Shown here: piece after piece, positions 1 through 6,383 of the stretch
How the letters are laid out: each line of letters begins with the position of its first letter
How positions within the stretch are numbered: position 1 is the stretch's first letter
From: Zoogloeaceae bacterium
GTDB lineage: Bacteria; Pseudomonadota; Gammaproteobacteria; Burkholderiales; Rhodocyclaceae
Length of the DNA stretch: 18,220 nucleotides
Direction: 5' to 3'
Assembly (NCBI GenBank): GCA_031290955.1
Contig: JAISLJ010000067.1
Span: 1-18,220 of the forward strand
Translations under genes and position numbers: made by a program
The notes under the pieces: generated by a model
The model's database searches: none
Told to the model about the DNA's origin: nothing
The model's input: only the letters and a program-made list of their open reading frames with translations

Positions 1-2
1 AT

Positions 3-194
3 ACTGTTATGAATATCAGGACAAATGAAATATTAGGTACATCCACTTCATTCGTAACCCGTGGCGGATGGCTATCGAACAAATTTCTTAGGTATGATGA
101 TGGAGCCACGCATAGCTGCTCTGGCGGTGGCAGATCAGATATGCTATTCGTCCTTTCCATTCCACCGACCACTTCTTTGGAGGCTCAGAAATGA
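3..194 (+). CDS. Possible 3' end of an unrecognised ORF cut by the window edge
   Basis: An open frame runs in from the left edge without a stop and ends at TGA 192-194. The first in-frame ATG is at 9. The translation ends in ...TTSLEAQK and matches no family I recognise. Its only supporting feature is that the stop overlaps the ATG of the next small ORF (ATGA at 191-194), a layout usual for coupled genes. Base composition is AT-richer than the core genes further right. It could equally be chance open frame; sequence left of the window would decide. Confidence 0.2.
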   Translation, partial: TVMNIRTNEILGTSTSFVTRGGWLSNKFLRYDDGATHSCSGGGRSDMLFVLSIPPTTSLEAQK

Positions 195-367
195 GTAGGC
201 GCATCCGCGCCGGAGAAGCTGGTGGGAGAAACCATACAACACCTCAGCACCCTCATCCCCGCCAGAATCACGGAGCAAAATGGCGTCCGGGAAGAAATCA
301 ATTTCCCCTTGCCCAAGGGGCCTGTAACCATGTGGAATGCGACAGTCAAATTGGGGAGCCAGCATGA
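191..367 (+). CDS. Possible 58-residue small protein, unknown function
   Basis: An ATG at 191 is preceded by a good ribosome-binding site, GGAGG at 179-183, with 7 bases between. The frame gives 58 residues, rich in His, Pro, Gln, Arg and Asn, with two Cys near the end and no membrane segment. Its TGA (365-367) overlaps the ATG of the exported protein at 364, and its own ATG overlaps the stop of the preceding frame. The ribosome site and the ATGA overlaps favour translation. The odd low-complexity composition argues against a folded protein, so it may be a leader or coupling peptide, or not a gene at all. I recognise no family. Confidence 0.25.
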   Translation: MSRRIRAGEAGGRNHTTPQHPHPRQNHGAKWRPGRNQFPLAQGACNHVECDSQIGEPA

Positions 368-906
368 AGCCAGCGGTGTTTTCTTTTATTCTTCTCGCAA
401 TTTCCTGTCATTTGTGCTCGGAGCCTACTGAAAAAAATGGCACATCCGTATTTGCACAGGCTCCTCGTTTTGAGGAATACCCCGTTAGTATACACAAAGG
501 GAAGATTGTTGTTCCTAGTAAATTTAGGAAGGATCGCCAGGGAACTTGGCGTGACGAGTTTGGGAAGAGCAGGAAGTCCCGCAAATTAATTTTGCCGGAA
601 AGTATTCTTTCCCTGCACAGTTGTGGCGCCGAATGTAGATATTATCAACTCACGGATTTGACTTCGGGGAGATCCGTGTCAAGTTTAGACATGTTTGCGA
701 GTGCTGAGCCACCAAACGTGACACGCGATGGTTATCGTTATATGACGATTTTATATTACAGGGCGGATAGCAGAATGCTTGTTGCGCGATATCAGATAGA
801 TACAGGCATCGTTGGCGAATATGATTGTCGAGAGCGTGTCTTTTTATTCGATGAAGCAGAACAAATCAAACCGATCACCAGGACAAAATATCGTTGTGGA
901 GAATGA
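364..906 (+). CDS. Small exported protein of unknown function
   Basis: The start chosen is ATG 364 rather than the in-frame ATG 337, because it places a short hydrophobic signal-like segment (MKPAVFSFILLAIS) at the very N-terminus. The product is 180 residues. Cys residues follow the hydrophobic stretch, but the bases around them do not make a convincing lipobox, so I cannot say whether it is a lipoprotein or a soluble periplasmic protein. The mature part contains further Cys (a CGAEC pair near residue 80, others near the C-terminus) that could form disulphides, and many Tyr and Arg. No family is recognised. Composition is clearly AT-richer than the hfq-purA block, suggesting accessory or transferred DNA. 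Partners, if any, lie left of the window. Confidence 0.6.
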   Translation: MKPAVFSFILLAISCHLCSEPTEKNGTSVFAQAPRFEEYPVSIHKGKIVVPSKFRKDRQGTWRDEFGKSRKSRKLILPESILSLHSCGAECRYYQLTDLTSGRSVSSLDMFASAEPPNVTRDGYRYMTILYYRADSRMLVARYQIDTGIVGEYDCRERVFLFDEAEQIKPITRTKYRCGE

Positions 907-1002
907 AGGCCATAGCTGTCGCATCCGCATCCCCCCCGCCTTGGGAACCTCGCGCAACAACGGAACGCCCGCCCGCAACAACGCGCCAGACCGCCAACAT
1001 TT

Positions 1003-1166
1003 CGTCATTCCCTGGAGCGCAGCGACGCGGCAATCCATACAGCCTTTCCGCAGAAAAGGCGCATGGGCGAAAGAGGCGCGGCAGGCCAACGCCCGCGATA
1101 ACGACAAGGGCATTACACAGATGAGCGCCGATGGATTGCCACGGGCCTTCGGCCCTCGCAATGACG
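1003..1166. repeat. Palindromic 'CATTGCGAG' repeat element, copy 1
   Basis: The 35-bp arms at 1003-1037 and 1132-1166 are imperfect inverted repeats of each other, with CGTCATT ends and inner GGCAATCCA/TGGATTGCC. The right arm, read on the other strand, matches the left arm of copy 2 (13121-13155) at 34 of 35 positions. About 94 bp of unrelated sequence separates the arms here, against 23 bp in copy 2. Similar CGTCATTGCGAG palindromes occur dispersed in many bacterial genomes; a miniature mobile or REP-like nature is inferred. Confidence 0.8.
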
Positions 1167-1177
1167 ACGAGGTGGGA

Positions 1178-1192
1178 GGAGCATCCTGCTCC
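1178..1192. repeat. TCC-triloop hairpin next to repeat copy 1
   Basis: GGAGCA-TCC-TGCTCC forms a perfect 6-bp stem with a 3-base loop, 11 bp beyond arm B of the palindromic element. Its 9-base centre GCATCCTGC recurs at 13070-13078 beside copy 2, again on the arm-B side. No T-run follows, so it is not a terminator. Confidence 0.6.
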
Positions 1193-1284
1193 CCCGTGGG
1201 ATGGACGTATTGAGCGTCATCGTCGTGGGCATCTACCTTGAGCGCCGGGCGGCTGTCAAGACCCGCCAGATCATAACCCGGCAG

Positions 1285-1369
1285 GAATCGTATCGCGCCG
1301 CACAGACTGGAACGGAAAGCCGACTCGTCCGATCAGCCGCCAGCACGGAACTTTGCGCGCAACCGCAAC
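1285..1369. repeat. Direct repeat R1, covering the 3' end of the membrane-protein gene
   Basis: These 85 bp align without gaps to 1822-1907, with about four of five bases identical by hand count. The segment contains the last codons and stop (1333-1335) of the membrane protein plus its 3' flank. Confidence 0.8.
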
Positions 1370-1749
1370 AGACCAGGAAGATAGCCGAGCGCCATTGTGA
1401 GTAAAACGAATACAGTGGCGAGGACATAGCCGAGGACAGTGTTGGGAATGATCGCCACCACCGAAGTCACCAGAATGAACGACACGCAGGGAACAATAGT
1501 GAAGGCATACGCCCATACTTTGATGGCCTGCACTCTATCCACAGGAAGTTCTTCCAGTAATTCACAAGAATTTTCGTCACCCTCGATATAGCGAAGCCGG
1601 TAGCTTTTCATCGGGAAGAAGGGAAACCAGCAAATCACAAACCACTTGGTCGTCACAAATGAGCCATCGCGCCTGAATCTGGCTTGCCCATAGAACGTGG
1701 TTCCAATTCCATTGACCGTGATTCCGGTTCTACTGATCGTATTTGCCAT
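1333..1749 (-). CDS. Two-helix inner-membrane protein of unknown function
   Basis: The 138-residue product starts at ATG 1749, which is preceded by GAAAGG (about 6 bases away) and by a good promoter. An upstream in-frame start at 1815 would lie before the promoter and lacks a ribosome site. The N-terminal half has a pattern seen in unnamed bacterial membrane proteins: GTTFYGQARFRRDGSFVTTK followed by a WFPFFPMKSYRLRY segment (roughly residues 15-53). The C-terminal part has two hydrophobic helices (about 80-102 and 104-124) and a short basic tail. I do not recognise a function. The end of the gene lies inside an 85-bp sequence that is duplicated upstream at 1822-1907, which suggests that a tandem paralogue once stood there. 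Confidence 0.7.
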   Translation of the reverse strand: MANTISRTGITVNGIGTTFYGQARFRRDGSFVTTKWFVICWFPFFPMKSYRLRYIEGDENSCELLEELPVDRVQAIKVWAYAFTIVPCVSFILVTSVVAIIPNTVLGYVLATVFVLLTMALGYLPGLLRLRAKFRAGG

Positions 1750-1792
1750 GCTCGGCCTTTCAACGCGCTTTGCGTCATTCAAAACAGGGGCG

Positions 1793-1821
1793 ATTCTAGC
1801 CAAAATTAGTGCCATTGGTAA
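1793..1821 (-). promoter_or_regulatory. Sigma70-type promoter of the membrane-protein gene
   Basis: Read on the minus strand, TTACCA (1816-1821, 4 of 6 to consensus) and TAGAAT (1793-1798, 5 of 6) are separated by exactly 17 bp. Transcription would begin near 1786, leaving about 37 bases before the ATG at 1749. The promoter abuts the duplicated remnant that begins at 1822. Confidence 0.55.
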
Positions 1822-1907
1822 GAATCGTATTGCATCGCACAGACTGAAATGGGAAAGTGATTCGTCCGGTCAGTCGCCTGAACGGGACTTTGCGCGCCAG
1901 CGCAACC
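1822..1907 (-). pseudogene. Remnant 3' end of a deleted paralogue of the membrane protein
   Basis: On the minus strand this segment reads LRWRAKSRSGD and a stop (1870-1872), against LRLRAKFRAGG and a stop at the end of the intact gene. The homology continues about 48 bp into the 3' flank (to 1822), but on the coding side it ends near 1907, just short of the zapE stop codon. The simplest reading is a tandem gene pair of which the upstream member lost all but its last dozen codons, perhaps by recombination. An alternative is a duplicated 3' segment produced by a short template switch. Confidence 0.6.
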
Positions 1908-1925
1908 GTCGCATTCCATCCAATT

Positions 1926-3053
1926 CTATCTTGCATCATCGCCGACCTTTATTTCGCGTAGCAGGTATTCCTTCGAGCGCATTTCTGTCAGGCGGCTTGC
2001 GGTACGTTGGAATTCGCCTGCCTGCATGCCTTCGGTATAGAGCGTTTCCGCCGCGCATGCCGCGGTGGCGATGAGTTTGATGCCTTGGTCGTAAAATACA
2101 TCCACGAGCCAGGTGAAGCGGCGGGCTTCGGCGGATTGCGCTGGACCCATGCGGGGAATGCCAGAAAGGAGCACCGTCGGGTAGTGCCGGGCGATTTCCA
2201 GATAATCGTTCTGCGCACGCGGCCCGCCGCAAAGGTGCGCGAAATCGAACCAGATGACCTCTTCTCCTTGTCCCCGCACGGGAATTTCCCGCCCCAGGAT
2301 TTCGACCGTGCCGCCCAATGTTCCGGATTTTCCTGCCATCTGCCGGAAATAGCCGGACATGCGTTCCTCTGCCGCCGCGTCCGCCGGGAAATGGTAGACC
2401 TCGACTTCTTCCAGCGCGCGCAGGCGGTAATCAATGCCTGCATCGACCTCGATGATCTCCAGTTCTTCCCGCAATAACGCGATGGCGGGCAGGAAACGTT
2501 CCCGGTGCAATCCGCCAGGATAGAGCTTTTCCGGCGGGTAGTTGGATGTCATTACCAGCACCACGCCTTCCTCCTTGAATCCGGCGAGGAGACGCGCAAG
2601 GATCATGGCGTCGGCGATGTCGGAGACATGGAATTCATCGAAACAGAGGAGCCGGGTCTCACGGGCAATGCTCGCGGCGACCATGCGCATGGGGTCTGGC
2701 TTGCCCTGGAAACGGTTGAGTTCCGCGTGAATACGCTGCATGAAGGCGTGGAAATGCGCGCGTTTCTTGCGCCGGTACGGCACCGCGCCGAAAAACGCAT
2801 CCATGAGGAAACTCTTGCCGCGACCCACGCCGCCCCAGAAATACACGCCCTTGGGCGGGTGCGGGCGGGCGATGAGCCGGGCGAGGGGATTGCCGCGCCG
2901 CGCCTTGAACTGGAGAAGTTCCGTGTAAAGCCGCTGCAAGCGCCGCGCCGCCGCCATCTGGGCGGCATCCGCCGTGAAGCCGCGCGCAAGGAGAAGTTTC
3001 TCGTAGGCATCGAGCATTCCCTGCTCCGGAAGCCCCCGTGTCTGGTGTGGCAT
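1926..3053 (-). CDS. zapE: ZapE/AFG1-family ATPase (division-associated)
   Basis: A P-loop ATPase of the AFG1-like family. In E. coli, ZapE is a division-associated protein that acts on the FtsZ ring in an ATP-dependent manner. With the start at ATG 3053 the product is 375 residues, the same length as I recall for the E. coli protein. Visible motifs are Walker A GGVGRGKS (residues 74-81), an RKKRAHFH segment (about 95-102), Walker B LLCFDEFHV (135-143) and a TSNYPP sensor-like segment (169-174), followed by the family's C-terminal half (HFPAD, WFDFAHLCGG). Other starts at 3107, 3068 and 3017 are possible; none has a strong ribosome site, though 3017 has GGAG six bases upstream. Starts beyond 3107 are unlikely because the 10-bp array at 3121-3190 would then be coding. 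Divergent from the WG-repeat gene. Confidence 0.93.
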   Translation of the reverse strand: MPHQTRGLPEQGMLDAYEKLLLARGFTADAAQMAAARRLQRLYTELLQFKARRGNPLARLIARPHPPKGVYFWGGVGRGKSFLMDAFFGAVPYRRKKRAHFHAFMQRIHAELNRFQGKPDPMRMVAASIARETRLLCFDEFHVSDIADAMILARLLAGFKEEGVVLVMTSNYPPEKLYPGGLHRERFLPAIALLREELEIIEVDAGIDYRLRALEEVEVYHFPADAAAEERMSGYFRQMAGKSGTLGGTVEILGREIPVRGQGEEVIWFDFAHLCGGPRAQNDYLEIARHYPTVLLSGIPRMGPAQSAEARRFTWLVDVFYDQGIKLIATAACAAETLYTEGMQAGEFQRTASRLTEMRSKEYLLREIKVGDDAR

Positions 3054-3120
3054 GAATCCGCGATCCATCTTGCTGAATGAAAGCCCGGATTGTACGGCGA
3101 TTCGCATCTGCGTGAAGCGC

Positions 3121-3190
3121 CGTTTCCCGCTGTTTCCCACAATTTTCCGCGCTTTCCCGCAGTTTCCTTGCAATGGCCTGCAACGGCCTT
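3121..3190. repeat. Seven phased 10-bp units in the divergent zapE/WG promoter region
   Basis: Read in tens from 3121, five units have the form NNTTTCCCRC with small changes: CGTTTCCCGC, TGTTTCCCAC, AATTTTCCGC, GCTTTCCCGC, AGTTTCCTTG. Two more 10-bp units follow, CAATGGCCTG and CAACGGCCTT (7 of 10 identical). The period is one helical turn and not a multiple of three, so this is not a coding repeat. It lies directly between the zapE start and the promoter of the WG-repeat gene. Confidence 0.75.
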
Positions 3191-3217
3191 TGATTTGCCT
3201 CGCGCCTTTGCTATTAT
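3190..3217 (+). promoter_or_regulatory. Sigma70-type promoter of the WG-repeat gene
   Basis: TTGATT (3190-3195, 4 of 6) and TATTAT (3212-3217, 5 of 6) are 16 bp apart. Transcription would start near 3224, and a GGAG ribosome site follows at 3240-3243, 7 bases before ATG 3251. The -35 touches the last unit of the 10-bp array, so a protein bound there would meet RNA polymerase. Confidence 0.5.
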
Positions 3218-3250
3218 ATCGGCATTTCATCTCGTTTCCGGAGTCAATCC

Positions 3251-4531
3251 ATGAAGAAAAAGTCTGCAAAATCCGCAAAGAGCACAAAGACCACTGGGTT
3301 CGCAAAGTTCGTAAAACCCTTTCGTTCGCGCCTCTCCCGCATTCCCCTGCGCGTGCGGATTGCTACGGGCGCGGGCTTGGGCGTGCTCCTGCTGGCGGGC
3401 GTGTTTTTCCTTGTCTTCTGGCCTCGGGAGGAAGCGCAAGAAGCACTTGCCATCGAATGGGCGATCAAGCCGCGCTTTGACCTGGCGGAGGATTTTTCCG
3501 TGAATGGGCTGGCGCGGGTCAAGGTGAAGGGCCAATGGGGCTACATCGATGAACAGGGCGAGGAGGTCATCCTGCCGCGTTTCAACGAGGCGTGGGATTT
3601 TGCCGCCAATGGCATGGCGCGGGTCGAGGTGGATGGCAAATGGGGCTATATCGACGAGAAGGGCGGGGAGGTCATCCCGCCGCAGTACGACTGGGTGCGG
3701 GATTTCGCGGCCAATGGCCTGGCGGCGGTCAAGGTGGGGGAAAAGATGGGCTATCTCAACAGGGAGGGCGAGATGGTCATTCCGGCGCGCTACGACTGGG
3801 CACGGGATTTTGCCGCCAACGGCCTGGCGCTGGTGCGCTTGCGGAGCAAATGGGGCTACATCAATGAACAGGGCGCGGAAGTCATCCCCTTGCGCCTCGA
3901 TGCCGCCGGGGATTTTGCTGCCAATGGCCTGGCGCGGGTTCCGGTGAAGGGCAAGGTGGGCTACGTCAATGCCAGCGGTGAATTCGTCATCCCGCCGCGT
4001 TTCGACGAGGCGGAGGATTTCGCCAACGGGCTGGCGAAGGTCACGGTCCGGGGCAAGTTTGGCTACATCGACGGGGAGGGCAAGACCGTCATCCCGCCAC
4101 ATTTCGATGCCGCAGGCTCCTTCGCCCCCAATGGTCTGGCAGCGGTCAAGGCGGACGGGAAATGGGGCTACATCGACACGAAAGGCGCCAAGGTCATCCC
4201 GCCACGCTTCGAGGAAGCCGGGGATTTCGCCGCCAATGGCCTGGCCTGGGCGGGAGGCGAGGAAGGAATCGGCTACATCGACGCGAAGGGCGAGTTCGTC
4301 ATCCCGCCGCGTTTCGACAAGGCAAAGGGCTTCGAGGCCAATGGCCTGGCGCGCGTCTCGGTGAAAAACGCCCTGGCGCAGAGCAAATGGGGCTGCATCG
4401 ACGAGAAAGGTGAATTTGTCATCCCGGCGCACTTCGACTACGTGGACGAATTCGCCGCCAACGGTCTGGCATGGGTCGAATCGAACGGCAAGTACGGTTA
4501 CATCCGGGCGCTGCCGACAAAGGGAAAATGA
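3251..4531 (+). CDS. Membrane-anchored WG-repeat protein
   Basis: A 426-residue protein with a basic N-terminal tail (KKKSAKSAKSTKTT), one transmembrane helix at about 36-57, and then a long domain of WG (KWG) repeats. By the positive-inside rule the repeats should face the periplasm. Ten GY-type units are visible, mostly 35 residues long, with the pattern DFAANGLARV, then GKWGYIDEKG, then VIPPRFD. One unit lacks a residue (DFANGLAKV) and one carries a small insertion (VSVKNALAQSKWG). WG repeats are thought to form beta-rich ligand or protein-binding surfaces; no enzymatic role is known and the ligand cannot be read from sequence. The strong similarity of the units suggests recent expansion. 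It is preceded by its own promoter and GGAG site, and followed 207 bp later by hfq, so co-transcription with hfq is possible but not shown. Confidence 0.9.
   Translation: MKKKSAKSAKSTKTTGFAKFVKPFRSRLSRIPLRVRIATGAGLGVLLLAGVFFLVFWPREEAQEALAIEWAIKPRFDLAEDFSVNGLARVKVKGQWGYIDEQGEEVILPRFNEAWDFAANGMARVEVDGKWGYIDEKGGEVIPPQYDWVRDFAANGLAAVKVGEKMGYLNREGEMVIPARYDWARDFAANGLALVRLRSKWGYINEQGAEVIPLRLDAAGDFAANGLARVPVKGKVGYVNASGEFVIPPRFDEAEDFANGLAKVTVRGKFGYIDGEGKTVIPPHFDAAGSFAPNGLAAVKADGKWGYIDTKGAKVIPPRFEEAGDFAANGLAWAGGEEGIGYIDAKGEFVIPPRFDKAKGFEANGLARVSVKNALAQSKWGCIDEKGEFVIPAHFDYVDEFAANGLAWVESNGKYGYIRALPTKGK
3467..4513 (+). repeat. Tandem 105-bp repeats encoding WG units
   Basis: About ten consecutive units of 105 bp (35 codons), with one 102-bp unit and one extended unit, are alike at DNA level, recurrent words being GCCAATGGCCTGGCG and AAATGGGGCTACATC. 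Such an array can gain or lose units by slippage or unequal recombination. It also generates long artefactual open frames on both strands. Confidence 0.85.
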
Positions 4532-4546
4532 GAGTGGACGGAGGGG

Positions 4547-4585
4547 GGGCAGGGCGCGGAGATCGGAAAAATCCGTTGCCTGCCC
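4547..4585. other. Two-tier hairpin upstream of hfq
   Basis: Outer arms GGGCAGG (4547-4553) and CCTGCCC (4579-4585) enclose an inner CGGA-AAAA-TCCG hairpin (4564-4575). It lies just after the WG-gene stop. There is no T-run after it, so a classical terminator is unlikely. The right half, ATCCGTTGCCTGCC, recurs at 11258-11271 with one change in a similar two-tier hairpin. Confidence 0.45.
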
Positions 4586-4738
4586 GCAGAACCTTGCCAT
4601 GCGCGGGATCGGGACGGATGTGACGGCGACAACAAGAGGGAGGAAGAGGGCGATGGGAATCAATGTGCTGGCATTCCCCGGCAAAATTGGGTACATTGGG
4701 CGGCACAGAACAAACAACAAGATCTGGAGAGTCAGATT

Positions 4739-4987
4739 ATGAGCAACAAGGGCCAACTTTTGCAGGATCCATTTTTGAACATCTTGCGGCGGGAACATGT
4801 CCCCGTCTCCATCTACCTCGTAAACGGCATCAAGTTGCAGGGGCAGATTGAATCGTTCGACCAGTACGTCGTGCTTCTCAAGAACACCGTCACCCAGATG
4901 GTGTACAAGCACGCCATTTCCACCGTCGTGCCGGTGCGTCCCGTGAGCCTTCCGCAGCAGGACCCGGCAGTCGACGCGGCAGGCTGA
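4739..4987 (+). CDS. hfq: RNA chaperone Hfq
   Basis: An Sm-like hexameric RNA chaperone that helps small RNAs pair with messenger RNAs. The 82-residue sequence is classic: GQLLQDPFLNILRREHVPVS (residues 5-24), the Sm1 part with NGIKLQGQIESFDQY (29-43), and the Sm2 motif YKHAIS (56-61) followed by VVP. Gln8 and the YKH residues that bind U-rich RNA on the proximal face are present. The C-terminal tail is short, unlike the long tail of E. coli Hfq. The ribosome site is GGAGAG about 9 bases before ATG. In many Betaproteobacteria der precedes hfq; here the WG-repeat gene does. A gap of 152 bp, without a recognisable gene, separates it from hflX. Confidence 0.98.
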   Translation: MSNKGQLLQDPFLNILRREHVPVSIYLVNGIKLQGQIESFDQYVVLLKNTVTQMVYKHAISTVVPVRPVSLPQQDPAVDAAG

Positions 4988-5139
4988 ACCTGTGCGCGAG
5001 GCGTTGTTCCCGTCCTTGCCCACTCTGGTCGGGGCCGCGTTGATGGAGACATCTTCCACGCGGGAAAAGCCGCCTTGGTCGCCTGCGCGCTTCATGGACT
5101 GGGGCGCGCGCGGCGGCAGGAACGCCTCCGCCGGACGGG

Positions 5140-6300
5140 ATGCCGATGCTTCCTGAAGCGCCTGGCGAACGTGCTGTCCTGGTGCAGCTTGATTTTGGCG
5201 GGGAGGATGTTTCCGAACGGCAAGAGGAGATGTGCCTGCTCACGAAGTCGGCGGGCGGCATCGTCTGCGCCGAGATTGGCGGCAAGCGGCAAAGCCCGGA
5301 TGCCCGGCTCTATGCGGGCAAGGGCAAGGTGGAGGAAATCGCCGTTGCCGTGCGGGAAACCAGCGCCGAACTCGTCATCTTCAACCACGAGCTTTCCCCG
5401 GTGCAGGAGCGCAATCTGGAACGCGCGCTTGCCTGCCGGGTGATTGACCGCACCAGCCTCATCCTGGACATCTTTGCCCTCCGGGCGCAGAGCGCCGAGG
5501 GGAAGCTGCAAGTGGAACTGGCGCAACTGGAACACCTCGCCACCCGCCTCGTGCGTGGCTGGACCCATCTGGAGCGCCAGCGCGGCGGCATCGGCCTGCG
5601 CGGCCCCGGCGAAACCCAGTTGGAGACCGACCGCCGCCTCCTGGGCAACCGGGTTCGCCTCCTGAAGGAGCGCATTGCGCGGCTGGGTCGCCAGCGCATC
5701 GTGCAGCGCAAGGCGCGCCTGAAGGGCGACGTGCTCAATGTTTCCCTGGTGGGTTACACCAATGCCGGGAAATCGACGCTCTTCAATGCGCTGACCCATG
5801 CAGGCGTATTTACGGCGGACCAGCTTTTCGCAACGCTCGACACCACTTCGCGCAAGATCTGGATTCCCGATGCTGGCGCGATCATCCTCTCGGATACCGT
5901 CGGTTTCATCCGCGATCTGCCGCACGCGCTGGTCGCCGCTTTTCACGCGACCCTGGAAGCTACGGCGGAGGCGGATCTCCTGCTGCATGTGGTGGATGGC
6001 ACCAGTCCGGCCCGGCATGCGCAGGTGGCGGAAGTCGAGAAGGTGCTCGCCGAGATCGGCGCCGAAGCCGTGCCGTGTGTCCTCGTCTGGAACAAAGCGG
6101 ATGAGAGCGGCGTTTCGCCCGCGGCGGAAACGGACGGCTATGGTAGAATCCGGCGCGTCAAACTGAGCGCGCGAACGGGGAAAGGGCTTTTCCTCCTGCG
6201 CGATGTCCTCGGGGAATGTGCCCGGGAAAAACGGGCCTTGCGGGAGCGTCGCCCGGAAACCCCGCCGGAGACGGAAAGCGCCGATCCCGGCGCGGGCTGA
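5140..6300 (+). CDS. hflX: GTPase HflX
   Basis: A ribosome-associated GTPase of the Obg-HflX superfamily that in E. coli splits stalled 70S ribosomes after stress. Domains in order: N-terminal HflX domain (about residues 10-125, with the DARLYAGKGKVEEI segment), a coiled linker with GGIGLRGPGETQLETDRR (about 149-166), then the G domain with G1 GYTNAGKS (205-212), G3 DTVG (252-255) and G4 NKAD (318-321). It has 386 residues, somewhat shorter than the E. coli protein (about 426). ATG 5140 is taken; ATG 5146 is in frame and equally possible, and the frame upstream closes at 5041-5043 without another ATG or GTG. A 13-bp direct repeat (CGGGCTGAAAACT) spans the stop codon and recurs 20 bp on. It is probably transcribed with hflK. 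Confidence 0.97.
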   Translation: MPMLPEAPGERAVLVQLDFGGEDVSERQEEMCLLTKSAGGIVCAEIGGKRQSPDARLYAGKGKVEEIAVAVRETSAELVIFNHELSPVQERNLERALACRVIDRTSLILDIFALRAQSAEGKLQVELAQLEHLATRLVRGWTHLERQRGGIGLRGPGETQLETDRRLLGNRVRLLKERIARLGRQRIVQRKARLKGDVLNVSLVGYTNAGKSTLFNALTHAGVFTADQLFATLDTTSRKIWIPDAGAIILSDTVGFIRDLPHALVAAFHATLEATAEADLLLHVVDGTSPARHAQVAEVEKVLAEIGAEAVPCVLVWNKADESGVSPAAETDGYGRIRRVKLSARTGKGLFLLRDVLGECAREKRALRERRPETPPETESADPGAG

Positions 6301-6383
6301 AAACTTCCGGCACGGGCTGAAAACTATATCGACCAAGATTTCGACTGACTGGATTTTCCATGATTCCAACCCTCGGCATGCTC

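Larger units (their letters stand above)
907..1332. other. 426-bp stretch without a convincing gene
   Basis: No frame here has a ribosome site and protein-like sequence. The stretch holds a palindromic repeat element (1003-1166), a TCC-triloop hairpin (1178-1192), a short direct repeat GCAACAACG (954-962 and 975-983), and from 1285 the duplicated flank of the membrane-protein gene. It looks like a landing area for small dispersed repeats. Confidence 0.6.

Noticed and set aside
305..320. CCCCTTG-CC-CAAGGGG inverted repeat
   Set aside because: A 2-base loop and no T-run or regulatory position; probably chance in this frame.
812..1213. 133-codon plus-strand frame across the palindromic element
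   Set aside because: It reads through non-coding palindromes, overlaps the end of the exported-protein gene and lacks a ribosome site.
3467..4513. Tandem array considered as a CRISPR or satellite
   Set aside because: The 105-bp units are in frame, without unique spacers, and encode WG repeats.
3227..5095. A 622-codon open frame on the minus strand across the WG-repeat gene and hfq
   Set aside because: It lies antisense to two clear plus-strand genes. Its repeats mirror the WG units, and GC-rich codon bias leaves the opposite frame open.
4988..5139. Possible gene or longer HflX N-terminus in the hfq-hflX gap
   Set aside because: The HflX frame upstream of 5140 has no ATG or GTG before a stop at 5041, and other frames show no protein-like sequence.
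6293..6325. 13-bp direct repeat CGGGCTGAAAACT across the hflX stop
   Set aside because: Likely a small local duplication; it changes no gene.
5092..6369. 425-codon minus-strand frame opposite hflX
   Set aside because: Antisense shadow of a canonical GTPase gene; no family resemblance or ribosome site.
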